From JAQUCI01 sp964553255 (GTDB lineage: Bacteria; Bacillota_I; Bacilli_A; Erysipelotrichales; Erysipelotrichaceae), in assembly GCA_964553255.1 (NCBI GenBank), contig CAZKJS010000038.1, positions 1-14,096 of the forward strand: a stretch of 14,096 nucleotides of DNA, in the 5' to 3' direction. Shown one piece after another: positions 1 to 6,103 of this stretch (its first letter is position 1; each line of letters starts with the position of its first letter). The position numbers and the translations under genes are program-made. The notes beneath the pieces were generated by a model. That model searched no databases, had not been told where the DNA came from, and worked only from the letters and a program-made list of their open reading frames with translations.

Positions 1-1110
1 TATGAAGAAGGTTTGAAAAAGATACATGATGTTGTTTATAAGACAGATATATCAAATATTGTTGATTTCAAGGACAATTTAATACTAGCAGGCATTTTTG
101 ATACTCATAATCATGGTTCATTTGGATACTCGTTAATGGATGCTAATAATGATAAACACAATGAGATTAAAGGATATTTAAGTGGAATACTTTCTCAAGG
201 TGTGACTTCAGTTTTTCCAACTTCTAGTGTTGATTATTTTAGTGATTTAGCTGGCTGTGCAAAATCGTTGAAGTCAACAGCGCAAATATTGGGTATACAT
301 AGCGAAGGTCCTTGGCTTAATCGAGTAGGTGAAAAAGGAGTACACACTGGTTGGCCAGAGGTTTCACTGAATTTCGCTAAAAAGATGGTCGATGATGCAA
401 ATGGGTATTTAAAATTAGTCGCATTGGCTCCAGAAATCCCTGGGATTAAACAGATATATGAGTTTTTCTTGAGCCAAGGTATTTCTGTTGCGTTTGCACA
501 CAGTGATCAGAACTATATGGAGGCTATGACATCTTTTGATCAAGGAATAAGTGTTGCAACTCATACAGGAAATGTAATGACTGGATTACATCATAGAGAC
601 GTCGGTGGTTTGGGTGCATCCTTATTACACCCTAATGTTGACTGTGAGATTATATGTGATGGAAAGCACATCAGTTTTGAAATGTTAAGAATATTCTTTA
701 AAGTTAAAGATTATTCAAAATTCATGATGGTTTCAGATTGCACACCACTTTCAGGAGCACCAGTTGGCCAGTATACATTGTTTGAAGATATGAAAATAAC
801 AATAACCGAGGATGGATTTTGTTTAAGTGATACAGGACGATTAATGGGAAGTACAATCCCGGTTATAGCTGGTATGCGAAATCTAGTTAAAGAACTAAAT
901 ATACCGATTGAAACTGTGAGTCAAATGGCAAGTTTAAATCCAGCAAGAAAATATGGGTTTATCGATCACAAGGGCTCTCTTGAGAGTGGGAAAGACGCTG
1001 ACTTTATAGTCGTCAACGATAATTTTGATGTACTTAACACATTTGTTTATGGTGAGTGCGTATTTGATATTAATAAGGGCAAAAATCTATTTAACCCAAA
1101 TTTCAAGTAA
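1..1110 (+). CDS. nagA: N-acetylglucosamine-6-phosphate deacetylase (5' end outside window)
   Basis: Amidohydrolase that removes acetate from GlcNAc-6-phosphate in the cytoplasm, feeding NagB. The reading frame is open from base 1, so the gene is 5'-truncated by the window. A TTG at 13 is not a credible start because only about 30 residues would precede the metal motif, where the family has 50-60. Numbered from that TTG codon: THNHG (H32, H34), HSEGP (E98), AHSD (H163), THTGN (H184), DGKH (H219) and the catalytic Asp in VSDCTP (D242), in the usual family order, followed by a C-terminal SLNPA...G..GKDADF region. An HxH pair next to the Glu/His/His site suggests a two-metal enzyme like B. subtilis NagA rather than the E. 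coli type. It is followed 8 bases later by a ChbG-type deacetylase. Ile is mostly ATA here, unlike later genes. A related amidohydrolase on another N-acetylhexosamine phosphate is possible. Confidence 0.9.
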   Translation, partial: YEEGLKKIHDVVYKTDISNIVDFKDNLILAGIFDTHNHGSFGYSLMDANNDKHNEIKGYLSGILSQGVTSVFPTSSVDYFSDLAGCAKSLKSTAQILGIHSEGPWLNRVGEKGVHTGWPEVSLNFAKKMVDDANGYLKLVALAPEIPGIKQIYEFFLSQGISVAFAHSDQNYMEAMTSFDQGISVATHTGNVMTGLHHRDVGGLGASLLHPNVDCEIICDGKHISFEMLRIFFKVKDYSKFMMVSDCTPLSGAPVGQYTLFEDMKITITEDGFCLSDTGRLMGSTIPVIAGMRNLVKELNIPIETVSQMASLNPARKYGFIDHKGSLESGKDADFIVVNDNFDVLNTFVYGECVFDINKGKNLFNPNFK

Positions 1111-1118
1111 AGGTTTAT

Positions 1119-1871
1119 ATGAAAAAACTACTAGTTAAAGCTGATGATTATGGATTTACTGATGCTATTTCGCTCGCGATACTATTAGCTCATAAAAATG
1201 GAATCGTAAAAAATACAGGAATGATGGTAAACATGCCAGCCGCAAACAAAGCAGCAGAATGGATTAAACAAACTCCTGATTTGTGCTTAGGGCTACATGT
1301 TAATTTAGTAGTAGGTAAACCTTGTGCGAATTTGCATAGTATCCCTGGATTAATTCAAGATGATGGAAACTTCATTTCATCAAGTATAAGACGAAAACAA
1401 CTCTCAAATGGAAGTGATCCTTTCGATATAAATGAACTATTAATAGAGATTGAAGCACAAATAAATCGATTTATTGAATTAAACCATCGTAACCCTGAAT
1501 ATATTGAGACGCATGCGATCATGAGCCAAAACATTCAAGATTCTATTTTTATATTAGCAAAAAAATATCAAATAGATATTCTACCTCATCATCAACCAAG
1601 CGATTGGAGTTTACCACAGTTTAAGTATGACCATTATAGCTTTTATAAAACAAATAAGCCTTATCACGAGTACTTTGACTATTTACTAGATGATAGTTCT
1701 CGACTAATATTGTTTGTTTGTCATCCTGGATTTGTGGATCAAGACATTATTCGATATTCAAGTTTAACGCTAGATCGTGCAATTGATTACGATATGATGA
1801 TTGATAAATCAGTTGCAAGTAAAATTAAACAAAAAGGTTATGAAATTATCAGTTTTAGAGATTTAAAATAG
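1119..1871 (+). CDS. chbG: ChbG/YdjC-family carbohydrate deacetylase
   Basis: YdjC/ChbG-like metal-dependent deacetylase, 250 residues, a normal family length. E. coli ChbG removes one acetyl group from chitobiose or chitobiose-6-phosphate. Seen here: the N-terminal KADDYG motif (D9, D10), GLHVNL (H60) and ETHAIM (H132), which match the Asp-His-His metal site, then a late CHPGFVD motif (H202) and the L.LDRA..Y segment typical of the family C-terminus. The start is ATG, 8 bases after the nagA stop, with AAAGG just upstream, so it is co-transcribed with nagA; the stop codon lies inside a terminator hairpin. The pairing with nagA supports a role in breaking down chitobiose-type or other N-acetylated sugars, with the uptake genes presumably left of the window (inference). 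The exact substrate cannot be read from the sequence. Confidence 0.88.
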   Translation: MKKLLVKADDYGFTDAISLAILLAHKNGIVKNTGMMVNMPAANKAAEWIKQTPDLCLGLHVNLVVGKPCANLHSIPGLIQDDGNFISSSIRRKQLSNGSDPFDINELLIEIEAQINRFIELNHRNPEYIETHAIMSQNIQDSIFILAKKYQIDILPHHQPSDWSLPQFKYDHYSFYKTNKPYHEYFDYLLDDSSRLILFVCHPGFVDQDIIRYSSLTLDRAIDYDMMIDKSVASKIKQKGYEIISFRDLK

Positions 1872-1896
1872 CTCAGTTTCTGAGCTATTTCTTTTT
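1866..1896 (+). terminator. Intrinsic terminator of the nagA-chbG unit
   Basis: A perfect 11-bp stem (1866-1876 with 1880-1890) around a TTT loop is followed by C and five T. The stem's left arm includes the chbG stop codon TAG at 1869-1871. Confidence 0.9.
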
Positions 1897-2056
1897 ATCT
1901 AGTTCTTTTGATAAAATAACAAATAGATTGTTTAATGTAAAATCAAAATCTTGATGATTAGAACACTATATTATTATTCAAATAATCATTTCTACAAATG
2001 TTACAAAACTTTCAGTAGTAAATTCTATATTTATTAATGTGTTCAAAGATCTATTG

Positions 2057-2070
2057 GTTATACTTATAAC
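2057..2070. repeat. 14-base palindrome in the queT leader
   Basis: GTTATA-CT-TATAAC, perfect 6-base arms with a 2-base centre. It could be an operator half-site pair or chance in AT-rich DNA. It abuts the hairpin at 2070-2091. Confidence 0.35.
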
Positions 2071-2133
2071 AAACTATCGTGAAAAAGTTTGAAATATGTC
2101 GCTAAACAGTTTTTAATTTCTTCTTATTTTAAA

Positions 2134-2164
2134 CAAGCAGATTATATAACCTGCTTGCATTTTT
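2134..2164 (+). promoter_or_regulatory. Perfect dyad plus T-run upstream of queT (operator or attenuator)
   Basis: CAAGCAG (2134-2140) pairs perfectly with CTGCTTG (2151-2157) across a 10-base loop, then CA and a T-run at 2160-2164. Read as RNA it resembles a weak intrinsic terminator about 30 bases before the queT start. Read as DNA it overlaps the -35 region expected for the -10 at 2164-2169, so it could be a repressor operator. The sequence alone does not decide between these. Confidence 0.45.
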
Positions 2165-2169
2165 ATACT
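2164..2169 (+). promoter_or_regulatory. Candidate -10 box for queT
   Basis: TATACT 21 bases before the queT ATG, the same spacing as seen at other genes here. No recognisable -35; the overlapping dyad at 2134-2157 occupies that position. Confidence 0.4.
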
Positions 2170-2190
2170 ATATTATCCATAATAAGCATT

Positions 2191-2724
2191 ATGAATAATC
2201 TTAATAAATTAAACACGCCGTTACAGCGTTTGATCATGATCAGCATGGTCGCAACCATCTATACAGTTATCAGTTTGTTGGGTGCCACTTATAGTTTCAG
2301 TAATATCCAGATTCGTTTTGCGGAAATTCTGTGTCTTTTACCTATTTTCTTCCCATGGTCGATTTGGGGTGTTACACTTGGTTGTTTTATCACTAATCTT
2401 TTAGGAGCGGTGCTTGGGTTTAATCCAATTGGATTAATTGACATGATTTTTGGAACACTGGCTACCTTTATCGCTGCTTACTTAACTTATCGTTTTCGTA
2501 ATGTTCGTATTAAAGACTTACCAATTGTGTCAGTATTAATGCCGGTCATTATCAATGCGATCATTATTGGACTTGAACTTACCTTTGTGTTTGGTAATGG
2601 TAATATGAAACTGTTTTGGATATTTGCGCTTGAAGTAGGTATAGGACAGTTTATTGCATGTGTTGTTTTTGGTTTACCAATTGTTTATCGTTTGGGTAAA
2701 TATAATATGTTTAAGCAGATATGA
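2191..2724 (+). CDS. queT: QueT-family transporter (ECF substrate-binding subunit for a queuosine precursor)
   Basis: Integral membrane protein of 177 residues matching the QueT/COG4708 family, the S component of ECF-type importers assigned to queuosine precursors. Seen: the family-typical N-terminus with QRLIMISM before the first helix, the IQIRFAEILCLLP motif, GCFITN, and the IDMIFGTLATF segment, with about five or six hydrophobic helices. I chose ATG 2191; the frame stays open back to a TTG at 2089, but that would add a 34-residue extension absent from the family, and the region contains the dyad. No clear Shine-Dalgarno precedes 2191. Transport would need EcfA/A'/T encoded elsewhere. rapZ starts 23 bases after the stop and may be co-transcribed, though it also has its own -10. 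The substrate is assigned from family knowledge only. Confidence 0.85.
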   Translation: MNNLNKLNTPLQRLIMISMVATIYTVISLLGATYSFSNIQIRFAEILCLLPIFFPWSIWGVTLGCFITNLLGAVLGFNPIGLIDMIFGTLATFIAAYLTYRFRNVRIKDLPIVSVLMPVIINAIIIGLELTFVFGNGNMKLFWIFALEVGIGQFIACVVFGLPIVYRLGKYNMFKQI

Positions 2725-2730
2725 TATAAT
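2722..2730 (+). promoter_or_regulatory. Candidate extended -10 promoter of rapZ
   Basis: TGA-TATAAT (TG at 2722-2723, TATAAT at 2725-2730) overlaps the queT stop codon. The -10 ends 17 bases before the rapZ ATG, so transcription would begin next to the AGGAG ribosome-binding site at 2737-2741. No good -35 is seen; rapZ may also be read through from queT. Confidence 0.4.
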
Positions 2731-2747
2731 AAAAATAGGAGAAAATT

Positions 2748-3602
2748 ATGAGCTTATTTGTGATAACTGGAATGTCGGGCTCGGGTAAATCACGAGCTAT
2801 TGATTCACTTGAGGATGTCGGTTTTTATTGTATTGATAATTTGCCACCTAACTTTTTATTGACGCTAGCACAATTCGCTCATGATACTTCAGCTGTTAAT
2901 AAACTAGCTATTGTAGTTGATTCACGTAGTCGTGATATGTTTAGTACGTTTGAAAATGAGTTATCAAGAATGCGTGATGCAGGAATAGATTATAAACTGC
3001 TTTTTATTGATTGTGATGATCAAACTTTACTTAATCGTTATAAGGAAACACGTCGTAAACATCCACTAATGGATAGTGATAATATATCATTGGAAACAGC
3101 TATACTAAAAGAAAGAGAAATACTTAAACCGATCAAGGAAAATGCGGATTATCTCTTTGATACAACATACTTAGTACCTGCTCAGTTTAAACAAGCAATT
3201 ATTGATATTACCAATCAAAATGATACTGTTCGCTTGCAGTTAAAATTCGTTTCTTTTGGTTTTAAGTATGGCCTACCAACGGATGCGGATGTTGTATTTG
3301 ATGTAAGATTTTTACCTAATCCATATTATGTAGCTGAATTACAACAAAAAAGTGGTAATGATAAGATTGTTTATGACTATGTTTTTGATAATCCAGCTGC
3401 TAAGGTATATCGTGATATGCTTTTAGATATGTTGCGTTTTACTGTTCCTAAGTTTATTGAGGAAGGAAAAAGCCAATTGGTTGTCGCAATTGGCTGTACT
3501 GGTGGTAGACATCGCTCAGTCGCATTTGTTAATTTCTTAACTGAGCATTTAAGTTTTATTGATGTTAATCTGGTAAAGACGCATCGGGATATTGAGAAGT
3601 GA
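2748..3602 (+). CDS. rapZ: RapZ/YvcJ nucleotide-binding protein (RNase adapter family)
   Basis: 284 residues, the full family length. The N-terminal P-loop domain has GMSGSGKS (8-15) and the conserved CIDNLPP (28-34), with VVDSR (56-60) as Walker-B-like segment. The C-terminal domain shows SFGFKYGLP (169-177), ADVVFDVRFLPNP (180-192) and GCTGGRHRSV (249-258). In E. coli, RapZ senses GlcN6P and guides RNase E to the GlmZ sRNA; Firmicutes YvcJ is a GTP/ATP-binding protein of less clear role. ATG 2748 has AGGAG at 2737-2741. In many Firmicutes the gene sits with yvcK and whiA; neither is adjacent here. Its 3' end overlaps the convergent chorismate mutase gene by 38 bases, and no terminator follows the stop directly: the nearest good one is at 3790-3820, inside that neighbour. 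Confidence 0.95.
   Translation: MSLFVITGMSGSGKSRAIDSLEDVGFYCIDNLPPNFLLTLAQFAHDTSAVNKLAIVVDSRSRDMFSTFENELSRMRDAGIDYKLLFIDCDDQTLLNRYKETRRKHPLMDSDNISLETAILKEREILKPIKENADYLFDTTYLVPAQFKQAIIDITNQNDTVRLQLKFVSFGFKYGLPTDADVVFDVRFLPNPYYVAELQQKSGNDKIVYDYVFDNPAAKVYRDMLLDMLRFTVPKFIEEGKSQLVVAIGCTGGRHRSVAFVNFLTEHLSFIDVNLVKTHRDIEK
3466..3495 (-). terminator. Candidate terminator of the - strand MFS-GDPD-CM operon, inside rapZ
   Basis: A perfect 9-bp stem (3471-3479 with 3487-3495, 7-base loop) lies about 70 bases past the chorismate mutase stop. On the - strand it is followed by a short T-run (A-run at 3467-3471 on +). It sits within the rapZ codons just before the conserved GCTGGRHRSV motif. Confidence 0.6.
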
Positions 3603-3921
3603 TAAACGCTTTTTGAAAGTTTTTTGATTCAAGTAATAATTCGTTGATAAAGATGAGATAGCTTGGAATCAAACTCTTGTCCTCTAATAATTCACAATTG
3701 CGTTTTATTAGTTCTTGTTCGCGTTGTGGATCATAGATTGGTAGCTTGTGCTTTTGTTTATATATTGCCACATCTTTTATTATCATAAGTCGCTCTTTTC
3801 GTAAAGAGGCGATTTTTTCTTTTGCGGCAGTTGAGGGGTGTTTTTGATCTTGCTCAAACAAGCTTACCATTTTACTATCAATTTCATTTAACATAATGCG
3901 TGCTTCATTTAGGGTAATCAT
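3565..3921 (-). CDS. Chorismate mutase (AroQ class) with an internal insertion
   Basis: 118-residue, mostly helical AroQ-type protein; the family converts chorismate to prephenate for Phe/Tyr synthesis. Aligning by eye to E. coli chorismate mutase, the active-site residues are all present: R8 (R11), R44 (R28), K55 (K39), D64 (D48), R67 (R51), E68 (E52) and Q103 (Q88), with PIYDPQRE as the clearest motif. Between the first Asp (D15) and K55 there are 40 positions against 21 in E. coli, so about 19 residues (roughly 25-43) are inserted in the long first helix. ATG 3921 has AAAGGAG upstream, 14 bases after the GDPD stop. The gene is last in a three-gene - strand operon and ends inside rapZ. No other shikimate-pathway gene is in the window, so it is an orphan copy here. 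Confidence 0.85.
   Translation of the reverse strand: MITLNEARIMLNEIDSKMVSLFEQDQKHPSTAAKEKIASLRKERLMIIKDVAIYKQKHKLPIYDPQREQELIKRNCELLEDKSLIPSYLIFINELLLESKNFQKAFITSQYPDASLPD
3790..3820 (+). terminator. Candidate rapZ terminator, antisense inside the chorismate mutase gene
   Basis: Nine base pairs with a single bulged G (3808), TCGT loop, arms 3790-3798 and 3803-3812, followed by six T, C and more T. It is about 190 bases past the rapZ stop and is the first convincing + strand terminator after it. Confidence 0.65.
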
Positions 3922-3935
3922 ACTAACTCCTTTAA

Positions 3936-4736
3936 TTAAATAGTAAAGTCTTCAAATATTATAACTGGATAATCTTTTTTTAAGTCTTGATAAGCAGTTT
4001 TATCACGTAAGGTCCATAAAGCGGTATTGCCTTTAAGAATATAGCGAAAGAATCTAAATGATAACATCTTGATATCTTCTGCTTGATATGCCACAAAATC
4101 TGGACGGGTAATAACGTTGAATAACAGGTTCTCAAGTGCAATTGATAACCAAAATGATTTAGTATCATCTTCACTGAAATCAGCTGCTAATTGTCCCCTA
4201 ATCCATTCTGGACGGTTTTGTTTAAACCATCTAACTGCATAAGGATGAAATGATTCAACACAGAAAATACCTTTATACTCATCAAGTTGACTAGCAGCTA
4301 AACTACAATTAGTAGTGTCAGTGTCATTCTGTTTGATTTCTACAATTAGAGGAACTTGACCATTTACTAAAGCTAAAACCTCACTAAATAAAGGAATATG
4401 TTGATCTGAGTTGAAAACATATAGATCTTTAAGTTCATCATAGTTTAACTCATATACTTTCTTATCAACATTACATGCTCTTTTAAGGTCAAAATCATGC
4501 ATGACAACTAAGACATTATCTTTTGTTCTTTGTACATCTAATTCAAAGCCATAACCGTGATCGATGGCTTTTTGAAATGCGGCTAGGGTGTTTTCGGGAA
4601 TATCTTTAGTATGTAAGCCACGATGAGCATAGTGATACTTACCAAACTCTTGCCATAAGTTGCGATTTTGATAGCGTGGTAATAAACAAAAGCAGTATAG
4701 GATAAATAATCCTATGACTATCATGATAAAAGCCAT
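3936..4736 (-). CDS. Membrane-anchored glycerophosphodiester phosphodiesterase
   Basis: GDPD-family enzyme of 266 residues; the family hydrolyses glycerophosphodiesters to glycerol-3-phosphate and an alcohol. One hydrophobic N-terminal segment (about 3-19) followed by a basic stretch suggests a membrane anchor. The catalytic set is intact: AHRG (H38, R39), PENT (E48), FELDV (E65, D67), MHD (H80) and VEIK (E133). The ATG at 4736 is 2 bases after the upstream MFS stop (TAA-TC-ATG), and its ribosome-binding site GGAG lies in the last codons of that gene, so translation is coupled. Its neighbours are an MFS permease and a chorismate mutase. A role in salvaging glycerol-3-phosphate from phospholipid head groups is likely from the family; the link with the permease's substrate is inference. 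Confidence 0.9.
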   Translation of the reverse strand: MAFIMIVIGLFILYCFCLLPRYQNRNLWQEFGKYHYAHRGLHTKDIPENTLAAFQKAIDHGYGFELDVQRTKDNVLVVMHDFDLKRACNVDKKVYELNYDELKDLYVFNSDQHIPLFSEVLALVNGQVPLIVEIKQNDTDTTNCSLAASQLDEYKGIFCVESFHPYAVRWFKQNRPEWIRGQLAADFSEDDTKSFWLSIALENLLFNVITRPDFVAYQAEDIKMLSFRFFRYILKGNTALWTLRDKTAYQDLKKDYPVIIFEDFTI

Positions 4737-4738
4737 GA

Positions 4739-6019
4739 TTAGTCTCCAGCGTTAAACGCTTCGATACCTTTTTCAGCAATAGGCTTATTATCACCATGTT
4801 TAACTTGACTCATGGTTATCAAAGCTAGAGCTACACAGAATGTCGCATATGGGAAAAGGGTCCAATATCCAACATACTGTAAAAGATAACCGGATAAGAT
4901 AGGTGTTAGAATTTGAGCTGACATTGAGAAAGTGTAATAGATACCAGTATATTTACCTACATCTGCACTCTTACTCATCTCAACAACCATAGGATATGAG
5001 TTAACATTGATACTTGCCCACGCAATACCAACTAAGCCTAAGGGAACATAGATCAATGGTGTCATAGCTTTAAAGAATGATAGAGCTAAAAAACAAGAGC
5101 CAAGTAGTGCAACCCCAAACATTATAACTTTCTTACGACCAAGTTTACTTGAGATCATACCAATGGGAATAAAGGCAATGATAGCAGTGATATTAGCTAA
5201 TAAAAGGGGACTTGCAAAGCCACCGCCCTCCATCTTAAAGACATTAGCAGCGTAACGCGAGTAAGCTGATATGATAGCGTTATAACCCATAAACCATAGA
5301 CTGATCGATAACAAGATAAAGCTAAGGCTTCTTTTTACATCAGCTGGTAGTTTATGTTCGGATTTAACAGTTTCTTTATTATCAGTATCATCATCGATTT
5401 GATCTAAAGCGATCATTTCTTTTTTGACTTTATTTTCATTAACATTGATAACTAATAAGATAACAGCGATAACCATGATCGCAGCTACCGTCGCAAATAA
5501 TGGTAGATAATTAGGGAATTCGGTTTTAGGTACTAAAAACATGATAAGGACTAAAGTTGTAACACCACCCAATGATCCCATTAAATTGATGATTGCATTA
5601 GCTTTAGAACGTAATGGTTTGGGAGTAACATCAGGCATTAAAGCAACTGCTGGTGATCGATATGTGCCCATCGCAACAAGTGCAACACCTAAAGCGATCA
5701 TGAACAAAGTAAAACTATGGGTATTATTAGCTAATGCCAAGATAAACATCATTACAACCGAGATAAAAGTACCACTTAAGATAAAAGGTGTACGTTTACC
5801 AAGCTTGGTATTGACTTTATCTGATAAGCTACCAAACAATGGTAATAATACAAGCGCCAAGACATTATCAGCGGCCATAACATAACCTGTTAAAGCATCA
5901 CCTAAATTAAAGGTCCTGGTTAAGATCAAAGGTATGATATTATCATAAAGTTGCCAAAAAGCGGATATTGACAAAAAGGCAAATCCAACAAAGAATGTCC
6001 GTTTATTATTCAGTTTCAT
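4739..6019 (-). CDS. MFS transporter, SLC45/GPH-like (substrate unknown)
   Basis: 426-residue major facilitator permease with about 12 hydrophobic segments in two halves, split by a charged cytoplasmic loop (about 193-230). Each half carries a motif-A-like loop: GSLSDKVNTKLGKRTPFIL (63-81) and GMISSKLGRKK in the second half. FWQLYDNIIP (21-30) and YRSPAVALMPD (120-130) resemble bacterial members of the sucrose/SLC45-like group, often sugar:cation symporters. ATG 6019 has a near-perfect AAAGGAGG (6027-6034). It is first in the operon with the phosphodiesterase, 2 bases downstream. The substrate cannot be read from the sequence; a sugar or a glycerophosphodiester are both possible, the latter only from context. 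Confidence 0.85.
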   Translation of the reverse strand: MKLNNKRTFFVGFAFLSISAFWQLYDNIIPLILTRTFNLGDALTGYVMAADNVLALVLLPLFGSLSDKVNTKLGKRTPFILSGTFISVVMMFILALANNTHSFTLFMIALGVALVAMGTYRSPAVALMPDVTPKPLRSKANAIINLMGSLGGVTTLVLIMFLVPKTEFPNYLPLFATVAAIMVIAVILLVINVNENKVKKEMIALDQIDDDTDNKETVKSEHKLPADVKRSLSFILLSISLWFMGYNAIISAYSRYAANVFKMEGGGFASPLLLANITAIIAFIPIGMISSKLGRKKVIMFGVALLGSCFLALSFFKAMTPLIYVPLGLVGIAWASINVNSYPMVVEMSKSADVGKYTGIYYTFSMSAQILTPILSGYLLQYVGYWTLFPYATFCVALALITMSQVKHGDNKPIAEKGIEAFNAGD

Positions 6020-6026
6020 AGATGAA

Positions 6027-6044
6027 CCTCCTTTATTAATTATA
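6027..6044 (-). promoter_or_regulatory. Promoter and strong RBS of the MFS-GDPD-CM operon
   Basis: On the - strand TATAAT (6039-6044) lies 19 bases before the ATG, with AAAGGAGG at 6027-6034. The -35 is poor (T-rich). The implied transcript start lies at or inside the ribosome-binding site, so the leader would be very short, or the true start is further upstream. Confidence 0.5.
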
Positions 6045-6080
6045 CATTAGGGAATAAACATTAAAAAGTAAAAAAAATGC

Positions 6081-6102
6081 TAAAAAAACCCGATAAACGG
6101 GT
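6081..6102 (-). terminator. Intrinsic terminator of yjjI-yjjW
   Basis: On the - strand ACCCG (6098-6102) and CGGGT (6088-6092) form a GC-rich 5-bp stem with a TTTAT loop, followed by a T-run. It begins directly after the yjjW stop. Confidence 0.85.
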
Positions 6103-6103
6103 A

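Larger units (their letters stand above)
1872..2190. other. Gene-free leader region upstream of queT, with several dyads
   Basis: 319 very AT-rich bases between chbG and queT with no credible gene. Beyond the chbG terminator it holds a 14-base palindrome (2057-2070), a 6-bp hairpin CAAACT/AGTTTG (2070-2075 with 2086-2091), and a perfect 7-bp dyad CAAGCAG/CTGCTTG (2134-2140 with 2151-2157) followed by C-A-TTTTT-A. A -10-like TATACT lies at 2164-2169. QueT-family genes are often controlled by preQ1 riboswitches, but I could not match the class I or class II consensus here. No tRNA or T-box was seen. Confidence 0.5.

Noticed and set aside
13..15. TTG as the real start of nagA
   Set aside because: The frame is open to base 1 and the family needs about 25-30 more N-terminal residues, so the gene is cut by the window edge.
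1998..2018. Short leader peptide ORF (six codons) in the queT leader
   Set aside because: No ribosome-binding site and such ORFs are expected by chance in this region.
2040..2165. A preQ1 riboswitch of class I or II upstream of queT
   Set aside because: Expected from family knowledge, but neither the class I GGUU...ACCC stem with an A-rich tail nor the class II core could be matched. A reverse-strand look-alike at 2131-2160 faces no gene.
2089..2190. A 34-residue N-terminal extension of QueT from a TTG start
   Set aside because: It exceeds the family N-terminus, has no ribosome-binding site, and spans the dyad and -10-like box; ATG 2191 fits the family.
5541..5885. Long + strand ORF opposite the MFS gene (and similar ORFs opposite yjjW, rbsK and the HAD/YgjP genes)
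   Set aside because: They lie entirely antisense to genes with clear family motifs, have no RBS or family resemblance, and are frame shadows.
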